Notes under the pieces: generated by a model
What the model was told of the DNA's origin: nothing
Databases searched by the model: none
The model's input: the letters and a program-made list of their open reading frames with translations, nothing else
In this document: positions 9,941 through 21,908 of the stretch, one piece after another
Layout: every line of letters begins with the position of its first letter
Position numbering within the stretch: the stretch's first letter is position 1
Program-made: the position numbers and the translations under genes
Assembly (NCBI GenBank): GCA_965112735.1
Contig: OZ218950.1
Span: forward strand, 744,001-808,000
Origin: Phaeosaccion multiseriatum
Taxonomy: Eukaryota > Ochrophyta, other classes
Length of the DNA: 64,000 nucleotides
Reading direction: 5' to 3'

Positions 9941-12800
9941 AGACGACGCATGCCCCATGATTTGCATGACATGCATAGATTCATTTAGGTTAGGGGTACA
10001 GCAGCAAGAATACTCATGAGGGGAGAAGTAAGGTTCCTCCCTCCCTCCCTCCCTCCCTCTCTCCCTCCCTCCCTCCCTCTCTCCCTCCCTCCCTCCCTCC
10101 CCTCCCTCCCCTCCCCTCCCCCCTCCCTCCCTCCCTCCCTCCCTCCCTCTCCCTCTCTCTCTCTCACCTCGTCTCTATCCCTAAGCTCGTCCACCACATA
10201 GAGCCTGCTTGCGAGGAAGCACTCCTTGGCCACACTCGGGTCCAAGCGGTCGGGGCCGATGCATGCGTGGGCGAGTAAGCTGTGCAGCAGGTGGTGATAC
10301 AGCAGTCACAGAACACGCACGACACCAACGTTCAGCATTCCATTCGATCCAATCATTCCGAAGCAGGGCGAAGCAAGCAAGTGGGCAGGGCAGAGTAGCG
10401 ATGAGCGGCAGGGGGGATTCAGAGCGGCTCTTTCACAGCTTTCACAGCACATTGACAGTGTCAGAGCCTCAGACTGCTCGACCGAAATGGTCTTGAGACA
10501 AGCGGTCGCCTAAGGGTTTGAGTTTGAGTTTAAAGGAGGGAAGCGAAGCGGACACTGACACTGGCCGCTGGACATGACATGAACACTGACACTGGCAGGC
10601 AACTGCCCCGGCCATTCCACTGGCACTGGGTCCTGGCACTGGCCAAGGCACTGACACTGGACACTGACCTGCCCCAGTCCGTGAGTGAGAAGCGCTGCAG
10701 CACCTTTTTCACCACGCCGCGCCGCCGCCGGTCCATCTTCAGAGATAAATTGTTGATAGGGTACACCTGTTGGTCATTCGCCATTCGGTTAGTCATTTGT
10801 TGGCTGGCTGGTTGGTCCTTCGGTTGGTGATTCGGGTGGTCGCTTGTTTGTCTTTCGGGGTAAGCAAGTCGGCCTTGTACGGAGGACGCCACAGGATACA
10901 CACACACACCCATTGACTCACTACCCACCCACCTACTGACTTGCTACATACCTTCCAGAGCGCCTCGACGAGTCCTCCGTGCTCTCTCATCACCTTGTCC
11001 ACCCCCCGTGTGTATAGCCTCGCCTCTCGGTAGGCGTCATGGTCGGCCTTTGCGCTGACGGGAAGGCGCTCCTCCATGCAACACAGCAGAGCTCGCAGGC
11101 CCTGCAGAAGGCTGCTTTGGCTCTGACTCTGGCTTGAGGGAGGGAGGCTGGAGCTGCTGCATTTGTTGTTGTTGTTGTTGTTGTTGTTGGAGGTTACGAT
11201 TCCTCCCTCTCCTCCTCCTCCTCCTCCCACTGCCTCTTCCCCTCCTTCTACGGCTGCTGCTGCTGCTACTACCCCATTCGCCACCGACGTAGACGTGGAT
11301 GTCCGCTTGGCTTTCAAAGCTGCCGCCTTCAAACCCCCTCCTCCTTTCTTGCTGGGCTGTTTCTGACTGCGGTAGATGGCAGCCGATGTGCGCACGAGCA
11401 CCTCGAGCCATTGGTGCTCCAAGAGGTGGGCTTCAGAGAACTCCGCGAGGGTCTGAATGTCTTGGGTAGCCTCGCCGTCCTGGAGGGAGGGAGGGATGGA
11501 GGGGGCAGGAGGAGGAGGAGGAGGAGGAGGAGGAGGAATGCGCGTGTAGAAGTGAGAGATTGGCGTTCGTGCGTGCGTGCGTGCGTGCGTGCGTGCGTGG
11601 GTCCTGACCTTGTTCATGACTGCGATGAAGACTCTCTCGAGCTCATTGGCAAGCTGCTTGGGGGCCTCGGGACACACACACTGCGTGAACAGCAGGAACT
11701 GGGGGGGGTATGGCAGTGGATGGGGAGGAGGAGCAGCAGGAGGAGGAGCAGCAGTTGGTTATAGAGCAGAGTGGAAACATGCATCCCCTTCCCTTCCTTC
11801 CTTCCATCCTTCCTTCCTTCCTTCCTTCCTTCCTTTCTTTCTTCTGTCACTTGCTCCCGACCATTTGATGTGCTCCCATCCACTGCCATCCCTCCCCCTG
11901 TCCACCCCTCTCCCTCCCTCCCTCCCTCACTCTCTCCCCACCCTTCCTTCTCCCTCACCTGCTCGCGACTCAATTGATATGCCCCGGACACCGGCTCGCC
12001 CGTAGTGCCCCCTAAGCTCACAAAGTGATCAAAGGTACTTAATATCATCTTGAACGAAGCCCTCAGCACCCCCTCCACCTCCATGGACTCCTCCTCCACG
12101 GTTGCCTCTCCACTCGAGACGCGCTTGTTGCCCGACGCCACGAACCTCCACCACCGATCGTGCATCAACACCCGGGACCAGGTCACTGTGAAACGGTGGG
12201 CCATGACCCCGTCGGCTCGGTTATACACGTCACCCGCGCCTCTCTTGCACCCTCCTCCTCCTCCTCCTCCTCCTGCTGCTGCTGCTGCTGCTTGTGCTGC
12301 TGCTGCTGCTGCTTGTGCTGTTGTATCGCCAACTGCAGCATCACTAGGTGCCCCTCTGGAGGTGATGCTGTTGCTGGAGGAGTTCTGAGCCGTGGCCTTG
12401 CGTTCCAAACCCTTCCCAGGGGGCCCTCTTACGCCGCCGTTTGTGACACTAGGACCACTGCAAGTAGTGGTCACGTTGTTGTTCGTGCTCGTGTTGGTGA
12501 TACTCCCACGCCGCAGCAGACCCCATGTGCCATCACTACCCGCCCCTGCTCGTCCGTACATGAGGCCATCCAAGGCCAGCTCCCATGGTCTGTTTGGGTC
12601 TCCTCCTCCTGCGATACCCAAGCCGCCCCCCCCCACTGCTTCGAGACCGCTCCTGGGAGGGGGGTGAACTTCAATCGGCCGTCTCTCTTCCCAGGGGGGC
12701 ACGACAAAGCCGACGAAGGGGCAGGGAGGGGGGCGTGGCGCTCCCTCCCCACTCTCTCTACTGTCTCTCTTGTTGTGATGAGAGGAAGTCAGAGTGATAG
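9140..12800 (-). pseudogene. 3'-end fragment of giant EF-hand gene, unit B
   Basis: Carries counterparts of the last seven exons of the gene at 34,252-53,863: SREQ-ending exon (about 11960-12800), FLLFTQ exon (about 11610-11699), LAEFSEAH exon, INNLSLK exon, DPSVAKECF exon, [15 protein letters not shown] exon (9620-9889) and the last exon (from 9326). A 13-bp insertion near 9159 shifts the last exon so that it loses the DGQPEE end present in units A, C, D and E. No upstream part of the gene is attached, so it is a truncated duplicate. Confidence 0.8.
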
Positions 12801-12940
12801 AAGGAGCGCAGCGCGGCCCCGCACGTACTTCCCGCGGGCCATCCGCTGCCATCTCCCTCCCCCTCCTCCTCCCCCTCCTCCCCCGCCCCTGTGTCCATGG
12901 TCTATCCCCCCTCAGCAACGCCCACACGGGCGAGGGATTC
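12800..12940 (-). pseudogene. Degenerate copy of the Glu-tract exon at the unit boundary
   Basis: Sequence including gcggccccgcacgtacttcc, a short CTC/CCC tract and ccatggtctatcc matches the [15 protein letters not shown] exon (9620-9800) in the same orientation but with small deletions. The same block stands at about 18,735-18,870 and 24,930-25,068. It marks the fusion point of the tandem unit. Confidence 0.6.
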
Positions 12941-12942
12941 GA

Positions 12943-13050
12943 ATGAACAACAGCGGGTCTATGGATGGTTCAGGGATTAGTGGCAGCTCCTCGCACTCTC
13001 AGGAGGATGCTGGTGCCGGGCCCGTGCTGGGCGGTGCTGACTCGGAGTGA
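12943..13050 (+). CDS. Gene X C-terminal tail, unit B/C boundary
   Basis: MNNSGSMDGSGIS... to GGADSE and stop. Same conserved serine-rich tail as at 7071, with D to G and V to G changes. Upstream coding cannot be followed because it abuts the degenerate exon copy. Convergent with finger gene C. Confidence 0.4.
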   Translation: MNNSGSMDGSGISGSSSHSQEDAGAGPVLGGADSE

Positions 13051-13342
13051 GCCCCTACCTCGCGCGAACGAAATCTTGAGCCCTCATTTACACTCTTGTT
13101 TGTAAAGAAACTCACCACTGCACGTGGAAAAACATCAAAATTCACACACAGCACATTCAGAAGCCCCCAAGTCACAGTTACTCGGCCCCTTCCACAGCAG
13201 TGAAGCGATGTGGGTGGCGACTGTTTTCATCAAGGTCCATCACGTGTATTGACTTACTCCACTCTTCACACCCACTGTACGAACCAAGCCTCAAGCTTCA
13301 CCACGGCGAAGGCGGTGAGGCGGACAGAAGGCCATCGGCTCA

Positions 13343-14557
13343 CTAAATCCCAAGTCCCGAGGTATCAGCAGCAGGGCCCTCCACACGCACGCACGCTCGC
13401 AGCGCCTTCCGTCCGCGCCTCTTCTTCTCACTCGCTGTCACCATGCTCTCCTCCAGCACCGCCCACTCCTCCTTCAGCTTGTCGTCATCATCATCCCCCC
13501 CTGCTCCTCCTGAGCGATAGCGGTGGTAGGCAGACACAAAGCCTCGGATCGTGCTCTCCAGGCTCGCCCCCTTCCTCTTTGTGCGCACAGCGAGGTGGGG
13601 CAGCAGCAACACTTTACTCCGGCCCACAGCCACCACCACGCCATTCGATAGCTCCCTGTCCCGACGGCCACAGAAGGCCGTGGCAGCTTCAGCCCCGCCA
13701 TCTTCCAGCCCTCTCCACAGGCCACAGGGCAGTTGAATCTCGTCCCCGACATGAAGCCTCAGCCCCGCAAGAATACCCACCCCATTCCCATCCTTCCCTT
13801 CCTCCTTCCTCTCCTCCTCTCCCTCATGCATTGAAGGGGGACATTTTGCCCTCTTGCTTCCTCTTTCATTGATGTCCTCCGCAGCTCCTCGCTTGGGCAC
13901 AGGCGTACAACGGGCAATCTCCTCCTTCTGCTCCGCTCCCTCCCTCTTCACTCGTGCATGCCTCAGGCACATCCCCCCTTGCTTCCGATGCTTCTCGCAC
14001 CCCTCAACAGTACACCTCTTCACCACAGCTCCATGGCCCTGGCAAAGTCCTCCTTGGATCCGCTGCTTCTTGCAACCCTCAACAGTACACCTCTTGGTCA
14101 CAGCCCCATGCCCTTTGCAAAGTCCTCCGCGTTGCGACTCCTTCTCGCACCCCTCAACAGTACACCTCTTCCGTACCACCACAGCCCCGTGGCCCTTGCA
14201 AAGCCCTTCTCGGACCCGTTGCTTGTCGCACCCCTCAACAGTACACCTCTTCACCACAGCACCGTGGGCCTGGCAAAGTCTCCCTTGTTGCGACTGCTTG
14301 TCGCACCCCTCAACAGTACACCCCTTCACCACAGCCCCGTGGGCCAGGCAAAGTCCTCCTTGGATCCGCTGCTTGTCGCAGCCCTCAACAGTACACCTCT
14401 TCACCACAGCTCCGTGGGCCTTGCAAAGTCCTCCTTGGATCCGCTGCTTCTTGCAACCCTCCACAGTACACCTCTTGGTCACAGCCCCATGCCCTTTGCA
14501 AAGTCCTCCCTGTTTCGACTGCTTCTCGCACCCCTCAACAGTACATCTCTTCCGCAT
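13343..14557 (-). CDS. Zinc-finger-repeat protein, copy C
   Basis: 405 codons from ATG at 14557. Eight fingers, including EGCKKQRIQGG and EGCEKESQRGG types that are absent from copies B and D but present in the same order in copy E, which points to exchange between units. The C-terminal domain carries LRLHVGDEIQLPCGLW and ends GPAADTSGLGI like the others. Uninterrupted. The first finger follows the same MRKRC start as in B and D. Confidence 0.8.
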   Translation of the reverse strand: MRKRCTVEGCEKQSKQGGLCKGHGAVTKRCTVEGCKKQRIQGGLCKAHGAVVKRCTVEGCDKQRIQGGLCLAHGAVVKGCTVEGCDKQSQQGRLCQAHGAVVKRCTVEGCDKQRVREGLCKGHGAVVVRKRCTVEGCEKESQRGGLCKGHGAVTKRCTVEGCKKQRIQGGLCQGHGAVVKRCTVEGCEKHRKQGGMCLRHARVKREGAEQKEEIARCTPVPKRGAAEDINERGSKRAKCPPSMHEGEEERKEEGKDGNGVGILAGLRLHVGDEIQLPCGLWRGLEDGGAEAATAFCGRRDRELSNGVVVAVGRSKVLLLPHLAVRTKRKGASLESTIRGFVSAYHRYRSGGAGGDDDDDKLKEEWAVLEESMVTASEKKRRGRKALRACVRVEGPAADTSGLGI

Positions 14558-15084
14558 TCTCACAACTCCGCGCCCTTCAAACAATCCTCCTTGCACCTCC
14601 TTCGCGTTTCTTCAAAAGAATACAAGTGCTCCCCCGTGGACAAGAAGGCTCTTACAGCCCTTCCTTCACTGTCTGTCGTGGTCAAGAGAAGAGAGAGAAG
14701 TCGAATGCTTATGTGCCAAGTTCAAGGCCTCCAACCCGCGCATCGGCTGAAGACAAAGGAGGATAGATCCCCTTGCGTCCAGCCCAAGTCTTGGAGAAGA
14801 GGAGGAGAGAAGGTTGTAAAAGAGGATAATCAAAAGAGGGAAGAGAGGGGAAAATATTTCTTAAGGGATGGGAGGGAGAGAAACAAAAAACAAAATGAAG
14901 GCCGGGCCCAATTTTTATTTTTTTTTCAATTTCAGCGTTTTGGATCTGGACGAGGAGCCCAGCTCGGAGTCCCACAGAGCTCCCCCCCGCAAACACTCTC
15001 CGAGGGGTTCGGGGCTTTACGAGGCCCAAAGACTGAGGACGATACAACGCTTGCCTTGTGTCAAGAACAAGAGCTTCCTCACAA

Positions 15085-15814
15085 CTACTCTTCCGGCTGC
15101 CCATCTGCTGCTACTGCCGCTGTATCACCAACTGCTGTGTCACCACCACTGGCGAGGGCGGCCTTGTGATCATGGAGGTGTATAACGGCCTTCCCGTCGT
15201 CCACGTGTCCCTTCATCAGGCAAATTACCTCCCCATGCGGCCACGTGCTGCTCAGACCGGCCACCAGCTGGGGCAGGATGGGATGGCAGTGGATGGGGAT
15301 GACGGGACGGGGGGGGGGGGGGCAAAGGGGAAACAACGGGGGGCGGGGTGAGTGCTTTCACTTCGAGGTGGAAGAGAAGGACATGGAGGGAGAGAGAGAG
15401 AGAGTTATCCCTCCATCATACAACTGCCGACGGCTTAGCGCTAAGCAGGTGGTGATACATAGCATATGCATAGTAGTTGGTGATACATTACATGCGCTAA
15501 CATGAGTCTACCCAGGCTTAAAGAAAGACTACATACCTCGCCAAGGAAGGAGCGCAACGCGGCCCCGCACGTACTTCCCGCGGGCCATCCACTGCCATCC
15601 CCCTCCCCCTTCTCCCCCTCCTCTTCCTCCTCCTGCTCCTCCTCCTCCTCATGCTCCTCCTCCTCCTCCTCCTCCTCCTCCTCCTCCTCCTCCCCCGCCC
15701 CTGTGTCCACGCTCTCGGTGACCATGGTCTGTCCCCCCGCAGCAACGCTGTCGGCCACACGCGCGAGGGCTTCCCAGAAGTCGAACAGCGTCAGGACTCC
15801 GTTCTGGGGTGGGT

Positions 15815-15870
<56 letters not shown>

Positions 15871-17532
15871 AGACGACGCATGCCCCATGATTTGCATGAC
15901 ATGCATAGATTCATTTAGGTTAGGGGTACAGCAGCAAGAATACTCATGAGGGGAGAAGTAAGGTTCCTCCCTCCCTCCCTCCCTCCCTCTCTCCCTCCCT
16001 CCCTCCCTCTCTCCCTCTCTCCCTCTCTCCCTCCCTCCCTCCCTCCCCTCCCTCCCCTCTCCTCCCCTCCCCTCCCTCCCTCCCTCTCCCTCTCTCTCTC
16101 TCACCTCGTCTCTATCCCTAAGCTCGTCCACTACATAGAGCCTGCTTGCGAGGAAGCACTCCTTGGCCACACTCGGGTCCAAGCGGTCGGGGCCGATGCC
16201 TGCGTGGGCGAGTAAGCTGTACAGCAGGTGGTGATACAGCAGTCACAGAACACGCACGACACCAACGTTCAGCATACCATTCGATCCAATCATTTCGAAG
16301 CAGGGCGAAGCAAGCAAGTGGGCAGGGCAGAGTAGCGATGAGCGGCAGGGGGGATTCAGAGCGGCTCTTTCACAGCTTTCAGAGCACATTCACAGAGTCA
16401 GAGCCTCAGACTGCTCGACCGAAATGGTCTTGAGACAAGCGGTCGCCTAAGGGTTTGAGTTTGAGTGTAAAGGAGGGAAGCGAAGCGGACACTGACACTG
16501 GCCGCTGGACATGACATGAGCACTGACACTGGCAGGCAACTGCCCCGGCCATTCCACGTTCCACTGGCACTGGGTCCTGGCACTGGCCAAGGCACTGACA
16601 CTGGACACTGACCTGCCCCAGTCCGTGAGTGAGAAGCGCTGCAGCACCTTTTTCACCACGCCGCGCCGCCGCCGGTCCATCTTCAGAGATAAATTGTTGA
16701 TAGGGTACACCTGTTGGTCATTCGCCATTCGGTTAGTCATTTGTTGGTTGGCTGGTTGGTCCTTCGGTTGGTGATTCGGGTGGTCGCTTGTTTGTCTTTC
16801 GGGGTAAGCAAGTCGGCCTTGTACGGAGGACGCCACAGGATACACACACACACCCATTGACTCACTACCCACCCACCTACTGACTTGCTACATACCTTCC
16901 AGAGCGCCTCGACGAGTCCTCCGTGCTCTCTCATCACCTTGTCCACCCCCCGTGTGTATAGCCTCGCCTCTCGGTAGGCGTCATGGTCGGCCTTTGCGCT
17001 GACGGGAAGGCGCTCCTCCATGCAACACAGCAGAGCTCGCAGGCCCTGCAGAAGGCTGCTTTGGCTCTGACTCTGGCTTGAGGGAGGGAGGCTGGAGCTG
17101 CTGCATTTGTTGTTGTTGTTGTTGTTGTTGTTGGAGGTTACGATTCCTCCCTCTCCTCCTCCTCCTCCTCCTCCCAATGCCTCTTCCCCTCCTTCTACGG
17201 CTGCTGCTGCTGCTACTACCCCATTCGCCACCGACGTAGACGTGGATGTCCGCTTGGCTTTCAAGGCTGCCGCCTTCAAACCCCCTCCTCCTTTCTTGCT
17301 GGGCTGTTTCTGACTGCGGTAGATGGCAGCCGATGTGCGCACGAGCACCTCGAGCCATTGGTGCTCCAAGAGGTGGGCTTCAGAGAACTCCGCGAGGGTC
17401 TGAATGTCTTGGGTAGCCTCGCCGTCCTGGAGGGAGGGAGGGATGGAGGGAGGGAGGGATGGAGGGGGGAGGAGGAGGAGGAGGAGGAGGAGGAGGAGGA
17501 ATGCGCGTGTAAAAGTGAGAGATTGGCGTTCG

Positions 17533-17576
<44 letters not shown>

Positions 17577-18731
17577 TGGGTCCTGACCTTGTTCATGACT
17601 GCGATGAAGACTCTCTCGAGCTCATTGGCAAGCTGCTTGGGGGCCTCGGGACACACACACTGCGTGAACAGCAGGAACTGGGGGGGGTATGGCAGTGGAT
17701 GGGGAGGAGGAGCAGCAGGAGGAGGAGCAGCAGTTGGTTATAGAGCAGAGTGGAAACATGCATCCCCTTTCCTTCCTTCCTTCCTTCCTTCCTTCCATCC
17801 TTCCTTCCTTCCTTCTGTCACTTGCTCCCGACCATTTGGTGTGCTCCCATCCACTGCCATCCCTCCCCCTGTCCACCCCTCTCCCTCCCTCCCTCCCTCA
17901 CCTGCTCGCGACTCAATTGATATGCCCCGGACACCGGCTCGCCCGTAGTGCCCCCTAAGCTCACAAAGTGATCAAAGGTACTTAAAATCATCTTGAACGA
18001 AGCCCTCAGCACCCCCTCCACCTCCATGGACTCCTCCTCCACGGTTGCCTCTCCACTCGAGACGCGCTTGTTGCCCGACGCCACGAACCTCCACCACCGA
18101 TCGTGCATCAACACCCGGGACCAGGTCACTGTGAAACGGTGGGCCATGACCCCGTCGGCTCGGTTATACACGTCACCCGCGCCTCTCTTGCACCCTCCTC
18201 CTCCTCCTCCTCCTCCTCCTGCTGCTGCTGCTGCTGCTGCTGCTTGTGCTGTTGTATCGCCAACTGCAGCATCACTAGGTGCCCCTCTGGAGGTGATGCT
18301 GTTGCTGGAGGAGTTCTGAGCCCCGGCCTTACGTTCCAAACCCTTCCCAGGGGCCCCTCTTACGCCGCCGTTTGTGACAATAGGACCACTGCAAGTAGTG
18401 GTCACGTTGTTGTTCGTGCTCGTGTTGGTGATACTCCCACGCCGCAGCAGACCCCCTGTGCCATCACTACCCGCCCCTGCTCGTCCGTACATGAGGCCAT
18501 CCAAGGCCAGTTCCCATGGTCTGTTTGGGTCTCCTCCTCCTGCGATACCCAAGCCTCCCCCCCCCACTGCTTCGAGACCGCTCCTGGGAGGGGGGTGAAC
18601 TTCAATCGGCCGTCTCTCTTCCCAGGGGGGCACGACAAAGCCGACGAAGGGGCAGGGAGGGGGGCGTGGCGCTCCCTCCCCACTCTCTCTACTGTCTCTC
18701 TTGTTGTGATGAGAGGAAGTCAGAGTGATAG
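15085..18731 (-). pseudogene. 3'-end fragment of giant EF-hand gene, unit C
   Basis: The last seven exons are present with intact splice signals; the last exon (15085-15267) ends DGQPEE and stop. Includes a (CTC)n Glu tract at about 15640-15690, an (AC)n tract at 15817-15862 and a (CGTG)n tract at 17530-17578 inside introns or exons. The 5' breakpoint at about 18,731 joins the degenerate exon copy (18,735-18,870). Confidence 0.8.
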
Positions 18732-18873
18732 AAGGAGCGCAGCGCGGCCCCTTACGTACTTCCCGCGGGCCATCCGCTGCCATCCCCCTCCCCCTCCTCC
18801 TCCCCCTCCTCCCCCGCCCCTGTGTCCATGGTCTATCCCCCCTCAGCAACGCCCACACGGGCGAGGGATTCGA

Positions 18874-18981
18874 ATGAACAACAGTGTGTCTATGGATGAC
18901 TCAGGGATTAGTAGCAGCTCCTCGCACTCTCAGGAGGATGCTGGTGCCGGGCCCGTGCTGGGCGGTGCTGACTCGGAGTGA
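18874..18981 (+). CDS. Gene X C-terminal tail, unit C/D boundary
   Basis: MNNSVSMDDSGIS... to GGADSE and stop, the third copy of the tail. A ~70-bp duplication of the following segment (aaactcaccactgcac...) is visible at 19,030-19,170. Confidence 0.4.
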   Translation: MNNSVSMDDSGISSSSSHSQEDAGAGPVLGGADSE

Positions 18982-19337
18982 GCCCCTGCCTCGCGCGAAC
19001 GAAATCTTGAGCCCTCATTTACACTCTTGTTTGTAAAGAAGCTCACCACTGCACATAGAAATACATCAAAATTCACACACAGCACATTCAGAAGCCCCCA
19101 AGAAACTCACCACTGCACGTGGAAATACATCAAAATTCACACACAGCACATTCATAAGCCCCCAAGTCTCAGTTACTCGGCCCCTTCCACAGCAGTGAAG
19201 CGATGTGGGTGGCGACTGTTTTCATCAAGGTCCATCACGTGTATTGACTTACTCTACTCTTCACACCCACTGTACGAAACAAGCCTCAAGCTTCACCACG
19301 GCGAAGGCGATACGGCGGACGGAAGGCCATCGGGTCA

Positions 19338-20477
19338 CTAAATCCCAAGTCCCGAGGTATCAGCAGCAGGGCCCTCCACACGCACGCACGCTCGCAGCGC
19401 CTTCCGTCCGCGCCTCTTCTTCTCACTCGCCGTCACCATGCTCTCCTCCAGCACCGCCCACTCCTCCTTCAGCTTGTCGTCATCATCATCCTCCCCTGCT
19501 CCTCCTGAGCGATAGCGGTGGTAGGCAGACACAAAGCCTCGGATCGTGCTCTCCAGGCTCGCCCCCTTCCTCTTTGTGCGCACAGCGAGGTGGGGCAGCA
19601 GCAACACTTTACTCCGGCCCACAGCAACCACCACGCCATTCGATAGCTCCCTGCCCCGACGGCCGCAGAAGGCCGTGGCAGCATCAGCCCCGCCATCTTC
19701 CAGCCCTCTCCACAGGCCACAGGGTAGTTGAATCTCGTCCCCGACATGAAGCCCCAGCCCCGCAGGAAAACCCACCCCATTCCCATCCTCCAGTGCCTCC
19801 TTCCTCTCCTCCCCTCCCCCAGGCATTGAAGGGGCGCATTTCGCCCTCTTGCTTCCTCTCCCATTGATGTCCTCCGCAGCTCCTCGCTTGGGCACAGGCG
19901 CACACCGGGCAATCTCCTCCTTCTGCTCCGCTCCCTCCCTCTTCACTCGTGCATGCCTCTGGCACATCCCACCTTGCTTCGGATACTTATCACACCCCTC
20001 AACAGTACACTTCTTCCGTACCATCACAGCTCCGTGCTCAAGGCAAAGTCCCCCCTGCTTCGGTTGCTTGTCGCACCCCTCAACAGTACACCTCTTCCTC
20101 ACAGCCCCGTGGGCCACGCAAAGTCCTCCCTGTTTCGACTGCTTCTCGCACCCCTCAACAGTACACCTCTTGGTCACGGCTCCGTGGGCCAGGCAAAGTC
20201 CTCCTTGGACCCGATGCTTGTCGCACCCCTCAACAGTACACCTCTTCACCACAGCCCCGTGGGCCACGCAAAGTCCTCCCTGTCGCGACTGCTTCTCGCA
20301 CCCCTCAACAGTACACCCCTTCACCACAGCCCCGTGGGCCTGGCAAAGTCCTCCCTGTCGCGACTGCTTCTCGCACCCCTCAACATTACACCCCTTCACC
20401 ACAGCCCCGTGCCCAAGGCAAAGTCCCCCCTGCTTCGGGTGCTTGTCGCAACCCTCAACAGTACATCTCTTCCGCAT
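19338..20477 (-). CDS. Zinc-finger-repeat protein, copy D
   Basis: 380 codons from ATG at 20477; seven fingers, with EGCDKHPKQGG, EGCDKQPKQGG and EGCDKYPKQGG types. The last three fingers and the C-terminal domain are nearly identical to copy E (25470-26362), whereas the first fingers differ. One finger has CNVEGC in place of CTVEGC. Uninterrupted. Confidence 0.8.
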   Translation of the reverse strand: MRKRCTVEGCDKHPKQGGLCLGHGAVVKGCNVEGCEKQSRQGGLCQAHGAVVKGCTVEGCEKQSRQGGLCVAHGAVVKRCTVEGCDKHRVQGGLCLAHGAVTKRCTVEGCEKQSKQGGLCVAHGAVRKRCTVEGCDKQPKQGGLCLEHGAVMVRKKCTVEGCDKYPKQGGMCQRHARVKREGAEQKEEIARCAPVPKRGAAEDINGRGSKRAKCAPSMPGGGEERKEALEDGNGVGFPAGLGLHVGDEIQLPCGLWRGLEDGGADAATAFCGRRGRELSNGVVVAVGRSKVLLLPHLAVRTKRKGASLESTIRGFVSAYHRYRSGGAGEDDDDDKLKEEWAVLEESMVTASEKKRRGRKALRACVRVEGPAADTSGLGI

Positions 20478-20995
20478 TCTCACAACTCCGCGCCCTTCAA
20501 ACAATCCTCCTTGCACCTCCTTCGCGTTTCTTCAAAAGAATACAAGTGCTCCCCCGTGGACAAGAAGGCTCTTACAGCCCTTCCTTCACTGTCTGTCGTG
20601 GTCAAGAGAAGAGAGAGAAGTCGAATGCTTATGTGCCAAGTTCAAGGCCTCCAACCCGCGCATCGGCTGAAGACAAAGGAGGATAGATCCCCTTGCGTCC
20701 AGCCCAAGTCTTGGAGAAGAGGAGGAGAGAAGGTTGTAAAAGAGGATAATCAAAAGAGGGAAGAGAGGGGAAAATATTTCTTAAGGGATGGGAGGGAGAG
20801 AAACAAAAAAAAATGAAAGGCGCTTTATATTTTTCAATTTCAGCGTATTGGATCTGGACGAGGAGCCCAGCTCGGAGTCCCACAGAGGACCCCCTGCAAA
20901 CACTCTCCCCCCGAGGGGTTCGGGGCTTTACGAGGCCCAAAGACTGAGGACGATACAACGCTCGCCTTGTGTCAAGAACAAGAGCTTCCTCACGA

Positions 20996-21832
20996 CTACT
21001 CTTCCGGCTGCCCATCTGCTGCTACTGCCGCTGTATCACCAACTGCTGTGTCACCACCACTGGCGAGGGCGGCCTTGTGATCATGGAGGTGTATAACGGC
21101 CTTCCCGTCGTCCACGTGTCCCTTCATCAGGCAAATTACCTCCCCATGCGGCCACGTGCTGCTCAGACCGGCCACCAGCTGGGGCAGGATGGGATGGCAG
21201 TGGATGGGGATGACGGGACCGGGGGGGGGGGGGCAAAGGGGAATCAAAGGGGGGCGGGGGGGGAGGGGCGAAGGAGAGAGAGGATGAGTGCTTTCACTTC
21301 GAGGTGGAAGAGAAGGACATGGAGGGAGAGAGAGATAGAGTTATCCCTCCATCACACAACTGCCGACGGCTTAGCGCTAAGCAGGTGGTGATACATAGCA
21401 TATGCATAGTAGTTGGTGATACATTACATGCGCTAACATGAGTCTACCCAGGCTTAAAGAAAGACTACATACCTCGCCAAGGAAGGAGCGCAACGCGGCC
21501 CCGCACGTACTTCCCGCGGGCCATCCACTGCCATCCCCCTCCCCCTTCTCCCCCTCCTCTTCCTCCTCCTCCTCCTCCTCCTCCTCCTCCTCCTCCTCCT
21601 CCTCCTCCTCCTCCTCCTCCTCCTCCTCCTCCTCCTCCTCCTCCTCCTCCTCCTCCTCCTCCTCCTCCTCCTCCTCCTCCTCCTCCTCCTCCTCCTCCTC
21701 CTCCTCCTCCTCCCCCGCCCCTGTGTCCACGCTCTCGGTGACCATGGTCTGTCCCCCCGCAGCAACGCTGTCGGCCACACGCGCGAGGGCTTCCCAGAAG
21801 TCGAACAGCGTCAGGACTCCGTTCTGGGGTGG

Positions 21833-21908
<76 letters not shown>

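Noticed and set aside
13958-15169. Plus-strand ORFs of LLAPLNSTPLHHS type through finger genes
   Set aside because: Antisense reading of the finger repeats; the minus-strand frame has the conserved Cys/His pattern and the non-repeat C-terminal domain.
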